64,000 bases of DNA from Clavaria fumosa (GCA_951802425.1 OX637799.1:3286001-3350000); one strand, 5' to 3'; counted from the stretch's first letter, positions 1 to 12,300 are shown. Notes: generated by a model from the sequence alone, not told the origin. Made by a program: numbers and translations.

Positions 1-2
1 TT

Positions 3-917
3 CCGTCGCATGTCACCTCCGATCGCGGCTCCGAGTTCGTTTCCCGTTTTTTTCGCTCGTTGGGTAAAGTCCTGGACATGACTTTACACTTCACCTCCGG
101 ATATCATCTGGAGGGCGACAGACAGATGGAGCGGACTAACCAGATGTTGGAACAATACCTCCGTTGTTACTGCAATTACCAGCAGGACAACTGGTCGCAG
201 CTTCTACCCCTCGCCGAGTTTGCCTACAACAATGCCCCGAGCGCCACCACTGGGGTTTCTCCGTTCTTCGCGAACAAGGGTTATCATCCGAATATCTCGG
301 TATTTCCCGAACGCGAAGTAACTTCAATCCATGCCCGAGAGCTCACTGTAGACTTGGATCAGCTGCACCAAGAACTCCATAACCAAATCGCCGAAGTGCA
401 GAGTCGCTATCAGGGTCCGGCGGACAAACGTCGAACTCCGGCACCAGAGTTTAAGGTCGGAAACCGAGTATACGTAAAGGCAAAGTTTTTCCGTACAACC
501 AGACCCTCCAAAAAACTCTCCGACAAGTTCCTCGGACCTTTCGAAATCATTGGAGAGGCCGGTTCGCACTCCTTCGTACTCTGACTCCCCGAGGCCATGC
601 GAGCCATCCACCCCGTCTTCCACATTTCCATGCTGGAGCCAGTCACTCCGAATACAATTCCGAATCGTACCATCACCCCGCCTCCTCCGGTAGAGATCGA
701 TGGAGACTTAGAGCACGAAATCTCCGAAGTGCTCGACTCCAAGATTGACAAACGCCGCACCTGCAAACTCCTATACCTGGTGCGGTGGTCCGGATACGAA
801 GGAACCGATGAGGAAACATCCTGGCTTCCCGCTACGGAACTTGTCCACGCCTCCGAGGCCATTTCGGATTTCCACCAAGCTTATCCGAACAAGCCCGGAC
901 CTCTCAATACCCTCTAG
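3..917 (+). pseudogene. pol 3' part: integrase core end and chromodomain
   Basis: The frame is open from the window edge and starts inside the integrase catalytic core: TSDRGSEF carries the second catalytic Asp. The Glu-bearing helix reads ERTNQMLEQYLRCY. An integrase C-terminal SH3-like stretch follows (about 450-650). The chromodomain covers about 715-890, with LVRWSGYEGTDEETSW. A TGA at 582-584 interrupts the frame where the sister copy at 37524-45719 has Arg (LRLPEAM), so this is a CGA-to-TGA nonsense change. The conserved YHPEGD of the sisters is YHLEGD here. The chromodomain would normally direct integration through a histone mark. Confidence 0.9.
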
Positions 918-1081
918 ACCTTTCTCCGTTCACTCCGATACCCCGAAATTTCTCTTATACTTCTATTTATGTACATTTTCCATTCAATCCAATTCCGTCA
1001 CCTTTCTCCGTTCACTCCGATACCCCGAAATCTCTCTTATGCTTCTACTTACGTACATTTTCTGTTCTATACTACTCCATC
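918..1081 (+). repeat. Two tandem 82-bp units in the 3' non-coding region
   Basis: Units 918-999 and 1000-1081 both begin ACCTTTCTCCGTTCACTCCG and are about 85% alike by eye. The same duplicated stretch lies just after pol in both sister copies (around 24900-25060 and 39830-39980 on the opposite strand), so it belongs to the family. Confidence 0.8.
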
Positions 1082-1445
1082 TCTCGCTTCTCCGTCTTCT
1101 CCAAAACAAATAAAATAAAATAAAATAAAATAAAATCCGTATTTCTGTCTCTCCGTCTCTCCGTCTCTCCATCTCTCTCTCTGTTCCTGTCTCCGAAAAC
1201 TCCGAAAACTCTAAAAAACCTCCTTTCTTCTTATTCCTTTTCTCCGTAAACTCCGAACCTTTGATTTTTTCTCCCAAGTCTGACTCCGAACCTCTCTTCG
1301 TCTTCTCCGTGTTGTCTTACTTTATTTTCCTTTCACTCCGCTTACTTTTCACTCGAGTTCAAAGATAAAAAACAAAAATTTTATAAAAAAGAAAACAAAA
1401 AAGATAAAAGAAACAATCAATACAAGTATATAAAATTTTAATTTT
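1082..1445. other. Low-complexity spacer between pol and cargo gene
   Basis: There is no gene here. It contains five TAAAA units at 1111-1135, a TCTCCG-type microsatellite at about 1141-1190, and an A-rich stretch at 1360-1440. It separates two convergent genes, so it probably holds the 3' end of the cargo transcript. Confidence 0.7.
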
Positions 1446-2432
1446 TTAGGTGGAGGGGGGCGAGCCGGGCGACGCCTGCAAAATTCCTTCGGGCTCCTTA
1501 AGCCCGGACTCCGCTCCCACTTCTCCTGCCTCCGCCTCCGCCTCTTCCTCCGCCTCTTTCTCCGACCCCACCTCCTTCGCCTTTCCCTTCTCCTTCTCCT
1601 TCCCCATCACCTCCACCACCATGTCCTCCGCCTCCGCCCTCAGAACCTCTGCCTTCTCCTTCCTCACCTCCTCCGCTGCCTCCGCCTTCTCCGCCACCTC
1701 CATCCTCTTCCCCCACTTCTCCAAAATCCCGCGGAGAATCTTCCGATCCTCCGCCGTGGCCTTCCGCTCTGCTGCGGCCTCCGCCCTCCACTCCTCCATC
1801 ACAAACACCCCCCTCAGGACCACGCTATGCGTGGCCTGCATCAAATTTTTAACCTCCTCCTCCATCCGCCAACCCCGCGGCACCCACATCTCCGCCCTAT
1901 CCTCCTCTGACTCTGCGGACCGCTTGGTCTGCGTCCCCTTCGCCTTTTTCCGCTCCGGCCTCTCCGCCTCTCCTCCTCCGCACTTCTGCTTCGCCCCCGC
2001 ACAGGCGTTGCAGGCCGTCCCCCGCCCCCCACTCGGCCACACACAGGCCACCCCCAACCTATGGCATCGCGCGCACTCCGCACGATCCGCCTCTGTCTCC
2101 GGTGTCGGAGACCGCTTCCTCCCCACCCCTTGCTCCCGCGCCACCTCCGCCGCCCTCCGCTTCGCCTCCACCGCCTTCGCCCTCTCCAGCTCCTCCCGCC
2201 GCACCCTATCCACTGCCTCCCTCGCTTTCCGCTCCTCCTCCTCCCACCTCTGTCGCTCCTCCTCCTCCGTCGCCCTTTTCTCCCTCAACGCATTAATTTT
2301 CTTCGTGAGGGCAGCGATCTCGGGGTCCTCGTCCACCGCGCGAGGTTGCGTGGGGGCGGCGACAACGGGTCGTGGGCGAGGGTGGGAGGGGCGACTGGGC
2401 CCGGCTCCGGGCGTCGATTGCGTGTTGGACAT
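1446..2432 (-). CDS. Antisense cargo protein with Zn(2)Cys(6)-type cluster
   Basis: This is a 328-residue protein on the strand opposite to pol, in the retrotransposon between the pol end and the 3' LTR. ATG at 2432 is chosen because the product there begins MSNTQSTPG, as in the sister copy. The N-terminus is Pro/Arg-rich. A charged coiled coil follows (about residues 35-105). The cysteine block ECARCHRLGVAC...CNACAGAKQKC has spacing CX2CX6CX10CX2CX6C, which fits the fungal binuclear zinc cluster consensus. A basic run (PERKKAKGT) and a long Ala/Glu/Lys-rich C-terminal coiled coil come after. By family logic it could be a DNA-binding regulator, but classical zinc clusters have more Lys/Arg between Cys 2 and Cys 3. 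The function is unknown. The frame is intact. Confidence 0.75.
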   Translation of the reverse strand: MSNTQSTPGAGPSRPSHPRPRPVVAAPTQPRAVDEDPEIAALTKKINALREKRATEEEERQRWEEEERKAREAVDRVRREELERAKAVEAKRRAAEVAREQGVGRKRSPTPETEADRAECARCHRLGVACVWPSGGRGTACNACAGAKQKCGGGEAERPERKKAKGTQTKRSAESEEDRAEMWVPRGWRMEEEVKNLMQATHSVVLRGVFVMEEWRAEAAAERKATAEDRKILRGILEKWGKRMEVAEKAEAAEEVRKEKAEVLRAEAEDMVVEVMGKEKEKGKAKEVGSEKEAEEEAEAEAGEVGAESGLKEPEGILQASPGSPPST

Positions 2433-2647
2433 GATAAGTTTTTTGAAAGAAATTGCCCGTGTTAGGGGCGAGTGGTGGGAGTGATGAATTAAGGAAGAGA
2501 AAAGCGGAGTGTGACGCACACAATCGTTTTAACCCCCAAAAAAATTTCGGACTCCGATTGAAGTGCCGCGAAACTCCGGTGCTAACTTGATATGGGAGCC
2601 ACGTGTTCACGCGGACTTTGGCCACAGGGTCTCAGGGGTTCGACCCT

Positions 2648-2660
2648 AAGAGGGGGATAC
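2648..2660 (+). other. Polypurine tract of copy 1
   Basis: AAGAGGGGGATAC directly abuts the 3' LTR, as expected for the plus-strand DNA primer. Identical tracts sit next to the 3' LTRs of the sister copies. Confidence 0.85.
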
Positions 2661-3386
2661 TGTTACGACCCCATCTGCTTGCATAAGCACTATCCCCGCC
2701 CCGGACTCCGAGCTCCGTACCAACTCCGATCCGCTCCGCCGTAACTCCGTACGCCCCACTCCGCATCTTCATCGGACTTTACTCCGCCGACCTTCGGACC
2801 ATTCGGACTTCGTTCTAGAACCTTCTCCCTCCATCCCCTCATTCTGTTCACTACTGAGAGGATACCCTTGACCCATGGGAGTCGCTTTTGTTGTTGTTTC
2901 TTTGTTCCAAGAAAATTGCACAGGCACAAGTGGTGAAACTCTCCTAGTAATTTGATAAGTACATTGTTTCACATTACTCCTATACTCTGTCCTTGCAGTA
3001 TAAGTTTCCACCTGTATCTCCCTGCTCCTCAGTTCGAATATTAATGTCTCTTGATCCTAAAAACATCTCTGAGCTTTCGTCCTCATCGTCCTTGACGTTC
3101 TCCACGTCATCTGATCAATTCTGACCAACTCCGATGGACTCCGATCAACTTCGGAGTTTTGACTTGTGTTCTGATCCTCCCTTAGGTATTGTTCTTGTTT
3201 GATAAATAGGGACACGTATATATGCGGTGGCACAACACATACGTTGAGGCCGCAGTCCCATAAGTTCTCTCTTCCTCGTGTTTACTTCTCCGTTTCTCCA
3301 ATATCGGACTCTGACCGGACTCCGATAGGATATCTCCGCTCCGCTCCGCTAACCCCTTCGCCGTTAACCTTGTAAGGACTGTGACA
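2661..3386 (+). repeat. 3' LTR of copy 1 (726 bp)
   Basis: It starts TGTTACGACC and ends AAGGACTGTGACA. It has the same length as the LTRs of copy 3. A TATA element (TATAAG, 2999-3004) lies 32 nt before AGTTCGAATAT (3031-3041), the predicted transcript start that pairs with the primer site in sister copies. The LTR is full of CGGAGT/ACTCCG motifs. Confidence 0.92.
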
Positions 3387-3541
3387 GTGGGAGAAGGAGT
3401 GGAGCAGGAGATGGAGACGGAGGATGCGGAGGGGGAACCGGACTTAGGTCTGGTGTAAATTATTTCGTATATTTTTTTTTGTGTTTTTGCGAATCGGATT
3501 TCCGTTGATCGGACTTCGTGTGAACTAAGTCTGAGTGAAGC
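3387..3541 (-). other. 3' non-coding stretch of element A
   Basis: This is the sequence between the junction with copy 1 and the pol stop. It contains an AT-rich run at about 3455-3485. No gene is seen. Confidence 0.6.
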
Positions 3542-6500
3542 CTAAACTCCGAGAGGTCCGGGTTTGTCGGGGTACGTGGAATGGAAGTCTGCGACGAGAT
3601 CCGGTGCACGCTCAAGCTCCGTAGCGAGCAGCCAGGAAGTTTCTTCGTCGGTTCCTTCATAACCTGTCCACCGGACCAAGTAGAGTAGCTTACAAGTCTT
3701 CCTCCGGTTGTCGTACTTAGAATCCAAAATCTCCATGATCTCGAATTCCAGTTCTCCGTCGACAACTACGGGTTCCGGAGGGGGCTGGATCCGGTTCGGA
3801 ATTGTGTTGGCTGTCGCCAATTCCAGCATTGAAACGTGGAATACCGGATGTACGGAGCAGAGGGTTTCTGGGAGTCGGAGAGTAAAGGAGCTTCGTCCGG
3901 CTTGAGCGATGATCTCGTAAGGTCCGAGCATTTTCTCGCTGAGCTTTTTGGACGGTCGGGTGGTCCGGAAGAATTCCGCCTTGACGAAAACTTTGTTTCC
4001 GACGCGGAAATCCGGGGCCGGAATACGATGCCAGTCAGCGGACTTTTGATACCGCTGCTGCGCGGCAAGGATTTGTTGCCGGAGTATCTGGTGGAGTGTT
4101 TCCAGGTCAGCAACATAAGTCCGGGCACGGGAGGAAGTCATGTCCTGGTCGACTCGGATGGAGATGTTCAGATGGTAACCTTTGTTAGCGAAGAACGGTG
4201 AAATTCTGGTCGTCTCGCTCGGAGCGTTGTTATACGCAAATTCCACGAGTGGGAGGAGCTCGGACCAATCATCTTGCTGATAATTGCAGTAAGACCGGAG
4301 ATACTGCTCCAGTGTCTGGTTCAACCATTCGGTTTGACCATCTGCTTCCGGGTGATGTCCGGACGTGAAATGGAGAGTCATGTCGAGGGCTTTTCCGAGG
4401 GAGCGGAAAAAGTGAGAAACAAACTCCGGTCCGCGATCGGAGGTTACGTGCAAGGGAACTCCATGCTTGGAGAAAACATGCTGGACGAAAAGTCCGGCGA
4501 GGTCCATCGATGTAACCGTATCGTAGGTCGGAGTAAAGATTCCTTGCTTGGAAAAGCGGTCGACGAAACAAGGATGGAATTAAATCCGTCGGATTGCGGG
4601 AGGTGTTCGATAAAGTCCATGGAAATTGAATTCCATGGTAATTCCGGGACCGGGAGTTGGTGGAGGAGACCGTAAGGCCAGTGCCTTCGGGTCTTCGATC
4701 TGACGCAGTTAGTACAGGAGTTGCAATACTCCAAGACAAAACTGCGAAGTCCGGGCCACGTATACTCCCTTCGGATCAAATCCAGAGTCTTGTTTTGTCC
4801 GAAGTGTCCGGAAATCGGGTGGTCGTGCCTATACAGTAGGACACGGAGTCGGAGGTCGTTGGAGTCCGGAACGTATATCCGGTCGTCCAGTCGCAGGAAG
4901 CCGGACGCATCTACAGTCCACTGGGGATTATCTCCAGTGCCAGAGAGGACTTTGTCCAGGCGTGTGCTTGCGACCGGATCATCGCGGAGCAAGTTCTGGA
5001 TGTCGGTTCGGAGTTTTTCCTCGTCCATGACAAGGACGGATCGGAGTATGAGTCCTTCGAGGGAAGTTGCTCGGAGGGAGGTGGCCAGCTGTTCGGAGTT
5101 GAAAATCGGTCAGAGGTTTTGCAGATTTACGCTGGCGTAGCCACTATCTCCCTCTTTGGGGTAAACATCCCATCGTCGGGTGAGGGTGTCGGGTTTTGTT
5201 CCAAGTTTTCCGGGGCGGAATCGGATAACCATGTTGAAACCGGAGAGGAATTCCGACCACCAGGCTTGTCTCCAAGACAAAGTCTGGGTAGTTCCGAAGT
5301 ATTCCAGGTTTTTATGGTCCGTGATGACGTGGACCGGAATAGCGGAACCTTCGAGGTAGTGACGCCACTCACCGAATGCCTCGAATATGGCCAGGAGTTC
5401 CTTGTCGTGGGTGTCGTAGTTCAACTCCACGTCGTGGAGTGTCCGGGAGTGAAAAGCGACCAGATGAATTTCTCTGGGTGGCGATTCCACGGAGAGTATC
5501 GCGGTGACTGCGTAGTCCGAAGCGTCTGTTTCCACAATTATAGGGACGTCGGGGACGAAGTTCGCCAGTATCGGGGCAGAGGTAAAAGCCGTCTTCAGGG
5601 TGTCGAAGGCTTCCTGGCAGTCGGGATTGAAGTTCCAGATGGAGGACTTCCGCGTGAGTCGAGTAAGGGGGACGACGATGTCGGAGTACCGGAAGACGAA
5701 TCTCCAGTAGAAGTTGGCGAATCCGAGGAAGGACTGCACGTCCTTCACTTTCCGGGGCTCCGGCCATTCCGTAATGGCTTTCACCTTCGCCGGGTCCATC
5801 ACAAGTCCTTCCGGAGAGAGCAGGAAACCTAGGTACTCAACTCGTTCAGTATGGAAGAAGCATTTTCCTGCGTGAGCGAAAAGTCCGTTGGCGCGTAGGC
5901 GCCGGAATACTTCTCAGACATGCTGTACGTGCGACTCCAGGTTGTCAGAGTATACCAGGATGTCGTCCAGGTAGACGATCATAAACTTGTCCAGGAGGTC
6001 GGAAAACACATCATTTACGAAGTGTTGAAATGCCGCAGGGGCGTTAGTAAGTCCGAAGGGCATAACGCACCATTCGAACGAACCATACTGGGTCCGGAAG
6101 GCGGTTTTCCATTCATCGCCTTCCACGATCCAGACCAGATGGTAGGCGTGCCGGAGATCGATCTTGGTGTAAACCTTCGCAGTTCCGGCTACGTCCAGCA
6201 GATCGCGGGTCAGGGGGATCGGATATCGGTCTTTCCGGGTGATCCGGTTAAGGGCTCGGAAGTCCACGCATAGCCGGAGACTTCCATCCTTTTTCCAGAC
6301 GAATAAAACAGGAGCTCCATGGGAAGAGCTAGTCGGGTGGATAAATCCGATGCGGAGATGTTCATCGAGGAAATCCCGCAGTGTACGGAGCTCCGTCTGG
6401 GAGAGGGAATATATCGGCCCATGGGGCGGAGTTTTACCTTCTTCCAGATTAATCCGGAGGTCGTACAGTCGATGCGGAGCTAGGGTGTCCGCTTTCGTCT

Positions 6501-6944
6501 TGCTGAACACATCAGTGAAGTCGTGATATTCCTCCGGGACGGAGGACAGGTCCACCGGTTCAGTCGCGACGGAGCAGATGGATGTTTTGTCACCAAAGTG
6601 GTGCAGCATGAAAGTCCGAGATCCCGTTGACTCGGAGATCTTGGAAAATTCAGCTGCGTTGACAAAACGAATCTCTGGGTGCCGTGGTGGTGATTTCGGA
6701 GGGGGAGTGAGGATGGTAGTTCCCACTTTCGGAGTCGGGGTTTGGGTGTCGGAGGTCGGATTTGATGTTCGGGAATACTTCGGTGTCCGGAATTCGATAC
6801 TGCCTCTTACCCAGTCAACCAACGGGTTGTAGCGGGTGAGCCAGTTATATCCGAGGACAGCGGAGCAGGCGGGATCCATTCGGGCTACCAGGAATTTGAT
6901 ATCGAAAAGTTCTCCGGTAGGGAATTGGACAGGGAGAGTGAGTG
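3542..6944 (-). pseudogene. pol of element A: protease end, RT, RNase H, integrase, chromodomain
   Basis: Read from 6944 downward, the order is: protease C-terminal part ([16 protein letters not shown]), reverse transcriptase ([14 protein letters not shown], then catalytic [10 protein letters not shown] near 5950), RNase H (VETDASDYAVTAIL), integrase zinc-binding region (GHFGQNK...CNSCTNC), integrase core (SMDFIEHL, TSDRGPEF) and chromodomain (LVRWTGYEGTDEETSW). TGA codons at 5914-5916 and 5110-5112 stand where related copies have Arg. A one-base loss near 4565 shifts the frame inside the integrase core. Otherwise one frame is open for more than 2 kb, so decay is moderate. The N-terminal part of the protease lies at 18304-18599, beyond the KDZ1 insertion. 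Confidence 0.88.
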
Positions 6945-6958
6945 TGGATTTGACAATA
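6945..6958. repeat. Left copy of the KDZ1 target duplication
   Basis: TGGATTTGACAATA here matches TGGATTTGACGATG at 18290-18303, with two differences at A/G positions. Both lie in the element A protease reading frame, where the codons for IVKS are duplicated across the insertion. Confidence 0.7.
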
Positions 6959-7080
6959 GTCCCAGTAAGTTTAGTATACTAAAACATGGTAATAGTACAA
7001 ATTTATATTTAACTTTTGACAGTAATTACTGGTATATCTGAAGTACACTAGTGTGCTGCACTACCAAATGCCTAGTCAAC
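6959..7080 (+). repeat. KDZ1 left terminal inverted repeat
   Basis: It begins GTCCCAGTAAGTTTAG and ends CCTAGTCAAC. It matches the reverse complement of 18165-18286 with about three mismatches. The outermost CCCAGTAAG is exact on both sides. Confidence 0.92.
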
Positions 7081-9250
7081 TTACGTACAGCCTTAGTTCA
7101 TTAAATGCAGCTATTACTGAGCATTGTAGTATATTACTGTGCAGCTACAGCTGCCCAATAACACTCTCAGTTTACTGAATGCAGCTATCACTGAGCACTG
7201 TCATATATTACTGTACAGCTACAGCTGCCCAATAACACACTCAGTTTACTAAATGCAGCTATTACTGACCACTATAGTATATTACTGTACAGCTACAGCT
7301 GCCCAATAACACACTCAGTTTACTAAATGCAGCTATTACTGACCACTGTAGTATATTACTGTACAGCTACAGCTGCCCAATAACACCTCAGTTTACTAAA
7401 TTCAGCTATTACTGACCATGGAAGTATATTACTGTACAGCTACAGCTGCCCAATGATACTCTCAGTTTACTAAATGCAGCTATTACTGAGCACTGTAGTA
7501 TATTACTGTGCAGCTACAGCTGCCCAATAACACTCTCAGTTTACTAAATGCAGCTATCACTGAGCACTGTAGTATATTACTGTACAGCTACAGCTGCCCA
7601 ATAACACTCTCAGTTTACTAAATTCAGCTATTACTGACCATGGAAGTATATTACTGTACAGCTACAGCTGCCCAATGATACTCTCAGTTTACTAAATGCA
7701 GCTATTACTGAGCACTGTAGTATATTACTGTACAGCTACCACTGCCCAATAACACTCTCAGTTTACTAAATGCAGCTATCACTGAGCACTGTAATATATT
7801 ACTGTACAGCTACAGCTGCCCAATGATACTCCCAGTTTACTAATGCAGCTATTACTGAGCACTGTAGTATATTACTGTCCAGCTACAGCTGCCCAATAAC
7901 ACTCTCAGTTTACTAAATGCAGCTATCACTGAGCACTGTAATATATTACTGTACAGCTACAGCTGCCCAATGATACTCCCAGTTTACTAATGCAGCTATT
8001 ACTGAGCACTGTAGTATATTACTGTCCAGCTACAGCTGCCCAATAACACTCTCAGTTTACTAAATGCAGCTATTACTGACCACTGTAGTACATTACTGTA
8101 CAGCTACCACTGCCCAATAACACTCTCAGTTTACTAAATGCAGCTATTACTGAGCACTGTAGTATATTACTGCCCAGCTACAGCTGCCCAATAACACTCT
8201 CAGTTTACTAAATGCAGCTATTACTGAGCACTGTCATATATTACTGTACAGCTACAGCTGCCCAATAACACACTCAGTTTACTAAATGCAGCTATTACTG
8301 ACCACTGTAGTATATTACTGTACAGCTACAGCTGCCCAATAACGCCTCAGTTTACTAAATGCAGCTATCACTGAGCATTGTAGTATATTACTGTACAGCT
8401 ACAGCTGCCCAATGATACTCTCAGTTTACTAAATACAGCTATTACTGAGCACTGTAGTATATTACTGTCCAGCTACAGCTGCCAATAACACTCTCAGTTT
8501 ACTAAATGCAGCTATCACTGAGCACTGTAGTATATTACTGTCCAGCTACAGCTGCCCAATAACACTCTCAGTTTACTAAATGCAGCTATTACTGAGCACT
8601 GGATTATATTACCATACAGCTACAGTTGCCCAATAACACTCTCAGTTTACTAAATGCAGCTATCATTGAGCACTGTAGTATATTACCATACAGCAACAGT
8701 TGCCAATAACACTCTCAGTTTAGTAAATGTGGCTATCATTAAGCACTGTATTATATTACCATGCAGCTACAGTTGCCCAGTAACATTCTCAGTTTACTAA
8801 ATGCAGCTATCACTGAGCACTTTAATATATTACTGTACAGCTACAGCTGCCCAATGATACTCTCAGTTTACTAAATGCAGCTATTACTGAGCACTGTAGT
8901 ATATTACTGTCCAGCTACAGCTGCCAATAACACTCTCAGTTTACTAAATGCAGCTATCACTGAGCACTGTAATATATTACTGTACAGCTACAGCTGCCCA
9001 ATAACGCCTCAGTTTACTAAATGCAGCTATCACTGAGCATTGTAGTATATTACTGTACAGCTACAGCTGCCCAATGATACTCTCAGTTTACTAAATGCAG
9101 CTATTACTGACCACTGTAGTATATTACTGTACAGCTACAGTTGCCCAATAACACACTCAGTTTACTAAATGCAGCTATTACTGACCACTGTAATATATTC
9201 CTGCATAGCTACAGCTGCCCAAGAACACTCTCAGTTTACTAAATGCAGCT
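7081..9250 (+). repeat. KDZ1 left subterminal tandem array (about 30 units)
   Basis: Units of about 73-75 bp contain CAGCTACAGCTGCCC, CTCAGTTTACTAAATGCAGC and GTATATTACTGTACAGC. I count 29 occurrences of the CAGTTTA core. Units differ by point changes and small gaps. Subterminal arrays often bind the transposase. The short palindromic CAGCTACAGCTG in each unit is a candidate binding core, by inference only. Confidence 0.9.
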
Positions 9251-9348
9251 ATTGTTAAAGCACCCTAGTTCCAACATATGGCCAACTTATAATGAGTACT
9301 GGGTAGCCTGACCATTTTGTTGCAGTACAGGTGCATAGTATTGTTATT

Positions 9349-12300
9349 TCAATCGAACAAATCATCATCTAACCCAGCTATGTCTATGTCATCCTCATCT
9401 ACTAGTACAGCTTTGGCAGGAGACATTGTCATATCCAGGATAAAGCACTTCGGCCAGTCTGCGGCAGACAGGGAATTTGTGACAAGGTGAGGGTGCCACT
9501 GGCGGGCAAACGCGTTGGCCATCTGATTGTTGATCCACGATTGCTTTGATGCATAAGCTGCAATCCCTAAATTTATGTGGTCATTGTCAGTTATGCGGAT
9601 CCCCGCCTGTGCAGCCCACCACTGAGCTTTCCATTCCAAAAAGCACAGAACTCGTCGCATTTCTTCCTCCAACTGTTGGACTTCTTCATCCCATCGGGCT
9701 GATCGTGCTCTAGATTTCGCCCATTCAATACGAAGGCCTACGAAGGAATTAGATAGGCTACCGAGAAAACTTGTTCTACCACATACTGTCATTGATCTCT
9801 TCCTCATCTGCCGGCATGCCCTCAGCATCCGGCTTTCCAAGCCATATCCACGAGACTACACGTGTCCCCTCACCGTCATTGTCTCCCTTTTCTGGGAAGG
9901 CTATGTCTTGTTTTCTCAGTTCATGCAGCTGCTCTCTCCATTTTCCTTGAGGTTCAAGCTGCAGGAGAGCACACCTAGCCGCACGGTAACGTTCAGCACA
10001 TCGTTGTACCTTATCTTGAAAACGGCTGATATAGGATCGTGCGCGAGTGTTCATTCGTTGGCTTGGCCCAATTTGTGCATATTTGTAGTGCCAAAGCCCC
10101 ATGGTTATTCGCAGAAGGCGACGTAATTCGGCAAGGGCGTCAAATGCTTGAGCAATGCGCATGCGTTTCTCTTTGTTAATGCAAATTGGGATCGATTGTA
10201 GCATAGCCATGGGGATAGAAGGTGACGAGGGAAGGTGGAGATTGATAGTTTCTGGTTTGGCAGGTGCTCAGAGTGGTAACAGTGTTTCTGAAGTGTCGAG
10301 CCATAGTTGGGTAACAAAAGGCATATATACTGCTTGTTTTTCTTTCCAGAGTTGGATACGTCGCCACAACGTGTTGCGTTTCTCCAGGATATCTGCCGAG
10401 TCCTTGCCTTCCTTCAGTCTCGAAGCTTGGAAGATAAGAGCACGCCTGCATACCGGAAAACAAATTAGGCTCAGACCAAAACTGTGATGTAAAGCACGTA
10501 CTGTTGTTCTTCAAGTTCAAGCCCCATCGCAAGTAGCGAGTTCAGCGATGTGTCATCAATTAGGCGATTACCCCCCATTGAATCGCACGAGTCCTCCTTC
10601 GCCAACTCAGCCATTACTTCCTTTAAAGATGTTGCTGAGTACTGTGAGTTCATTTGGAGAATAAAGTAGAGCGAAATGAATTACATTTGTCCTGTTCATC
10701 ATATGGATTCTTGTGTTCAGGATTTGTTTCCCATAGTTTGATTTCACAGGTCCAACTTTGAATCTGTGCCGCACTGAATCGCTCTGAGAACTTTTCAAAT
10801 AATGCTGCATGCTTTGCCTTCATATGTATGGCGTTCTGTAGCTGAGAAAGCAAAGCACTGCCTACACAATGCAATTGAGTAGGTAAATGCTGAGCGAGAG
10901 AAAAAACACATACCAAAGCCAGTGATCTTACGAAAATTCCACGATGCGACATGGTCATCAATGGTGTCATGGCGGGACCCCGGACCCATCTCTCGGGTGC
11001 TTGAAGTAACTGGGTTTATGTGGGCCCACCAACGCTCGGGGTCTTCGCCATTTGTGCGAGCCGAGCTCTTCATGAAATTGAGAGAATACCGGGTTTGACA
11101 GGTTTTCCCATGTCCATAGATGTGCATTTTAGGGATAACAAATCGCAACGTATTGAGTGTGTCTTTTGGTAGCTGCATGGACTGAGGGAGTTGCAAGACC
11201 CGCGCCTTGAGGTTTCGAGACCACTGGCAAGCAATATCATATGAATAAGTGATGTGTTGCGTAAGCAGACCAGATAGGCTGAAAAACGCGATGAAATCCA
11301 TGTTGGCATATCTGAGTATATGTCAGTAAGGCAGTTTACAAAGGGAATAGCGATGTACTCACCGTTCGCCCTTTTGAAGATCACCTAGGCCATTTTTACA
11401 AACGAGGGAGTGCCTTGCGCAAACTGCGACGCCTGCACCAGTCGCTTTGTAGCCTTTTGAGAACCGGGTGTTTGCATGGTCAACAGCACGCAACTGCGAT
11501 TCGCAGAGATTTGGCTGATAAGAAGTCAGTTAGGGGATAACTCAGTATTGTACTCACTTACCTCTTCTTGCCATCCATAAGTCGATAGATACTCATCGTA
11601 TGGCCCACTTGGAACCCAATGGCCCCAACCATTACCAAGGGGAGGATCATTTGTGATCCCTCGATTCTTCAACTTAAGTCGAAAATTGGCGTCAAGAGCA
11701 AGGGTGAGAGTGTAGAGCCAGCTGGTATGCATCGATTAGGACTTGTTAGACAACGGCGAAATGAACTTACGACTTTGATGATGGAGATGACTGCCAACTT
11801 GAAGGAAGGTTCCGACCAGGGTGCGGACACGCCGGACATTCAACAGCACACTGACCAGCTTGTGTGAGAGCAACCCCAGACGGGTCGTGGCCACGACCTG
11901 AACGCTTGAGCATTTTTAGATGCCGCCATATACGCATTGCGACCATGAATTGCTCGTAGCGATCCTGTATTACTGTCATTAGGCAGAAGCAATTTTAATA
12001 GACGAAGCATCATACCTTGAGACCCAATAGCCCTACATTGTCTGACTTGTGGGTAAGTGCTTGGTAGAAATCATGGGCACTCAGTTTTCCTTGCAACGTT
12101 AAGAGATGGAAAGTGTCGAGGCAATCGAACGTGAAGGCGGTCTGTGGCCGCACCAGAGTAGTGGGGAGCCAACTTGAGCGTAAGAGTTGGATGTGATGCC
12201 TCGAGTTTCCAGGGATCATATGGCACTTGCAAAACTTGAGGTTGACTTGATGGATTCCAGATACATCTACCACAACAAACGTTTTCATTGTCTGACTTGG

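Larger units (their letters stand above)
1..3386 (+). mobile_element. Ty3/gypsy chromovirus copy 1, right part
   Basis: This is the 3' portion of an LTR retrotransposon whose 5' end lies left of the window. It holds the end of pol, a repeated 3' non-coding stretch, an antisense cargo gene, a polypurine tract and a complete 3' LTR. It belongs to the same family as the elements at 22630-37168 and 37524-45719, because LTR, pol and cargo gene all align. It appears inserted just past the pol 3' end of a different minus-strand Ty3 element that begins at 3387. Its target duplication cannot be tested without the left end. Confidence 0.9.

Noticed and set aside
1450..2484. Long plus-strand Ser/Pro-rich frame opposite the cargo gene
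   Set aside because: It is the complement of the Glu/Ala/Lys-rich coiled-coil gene. The other strand has the cysteine pattern and is supported by the sister copies.
7081..9250. CRISPR-like array or centromeric satellite
   Set aside because: Units are head-to-tail without unique spacers, lie symmetrically inside terminal inverted repeats, and have an inverted partner array, so they belong to the transposon.
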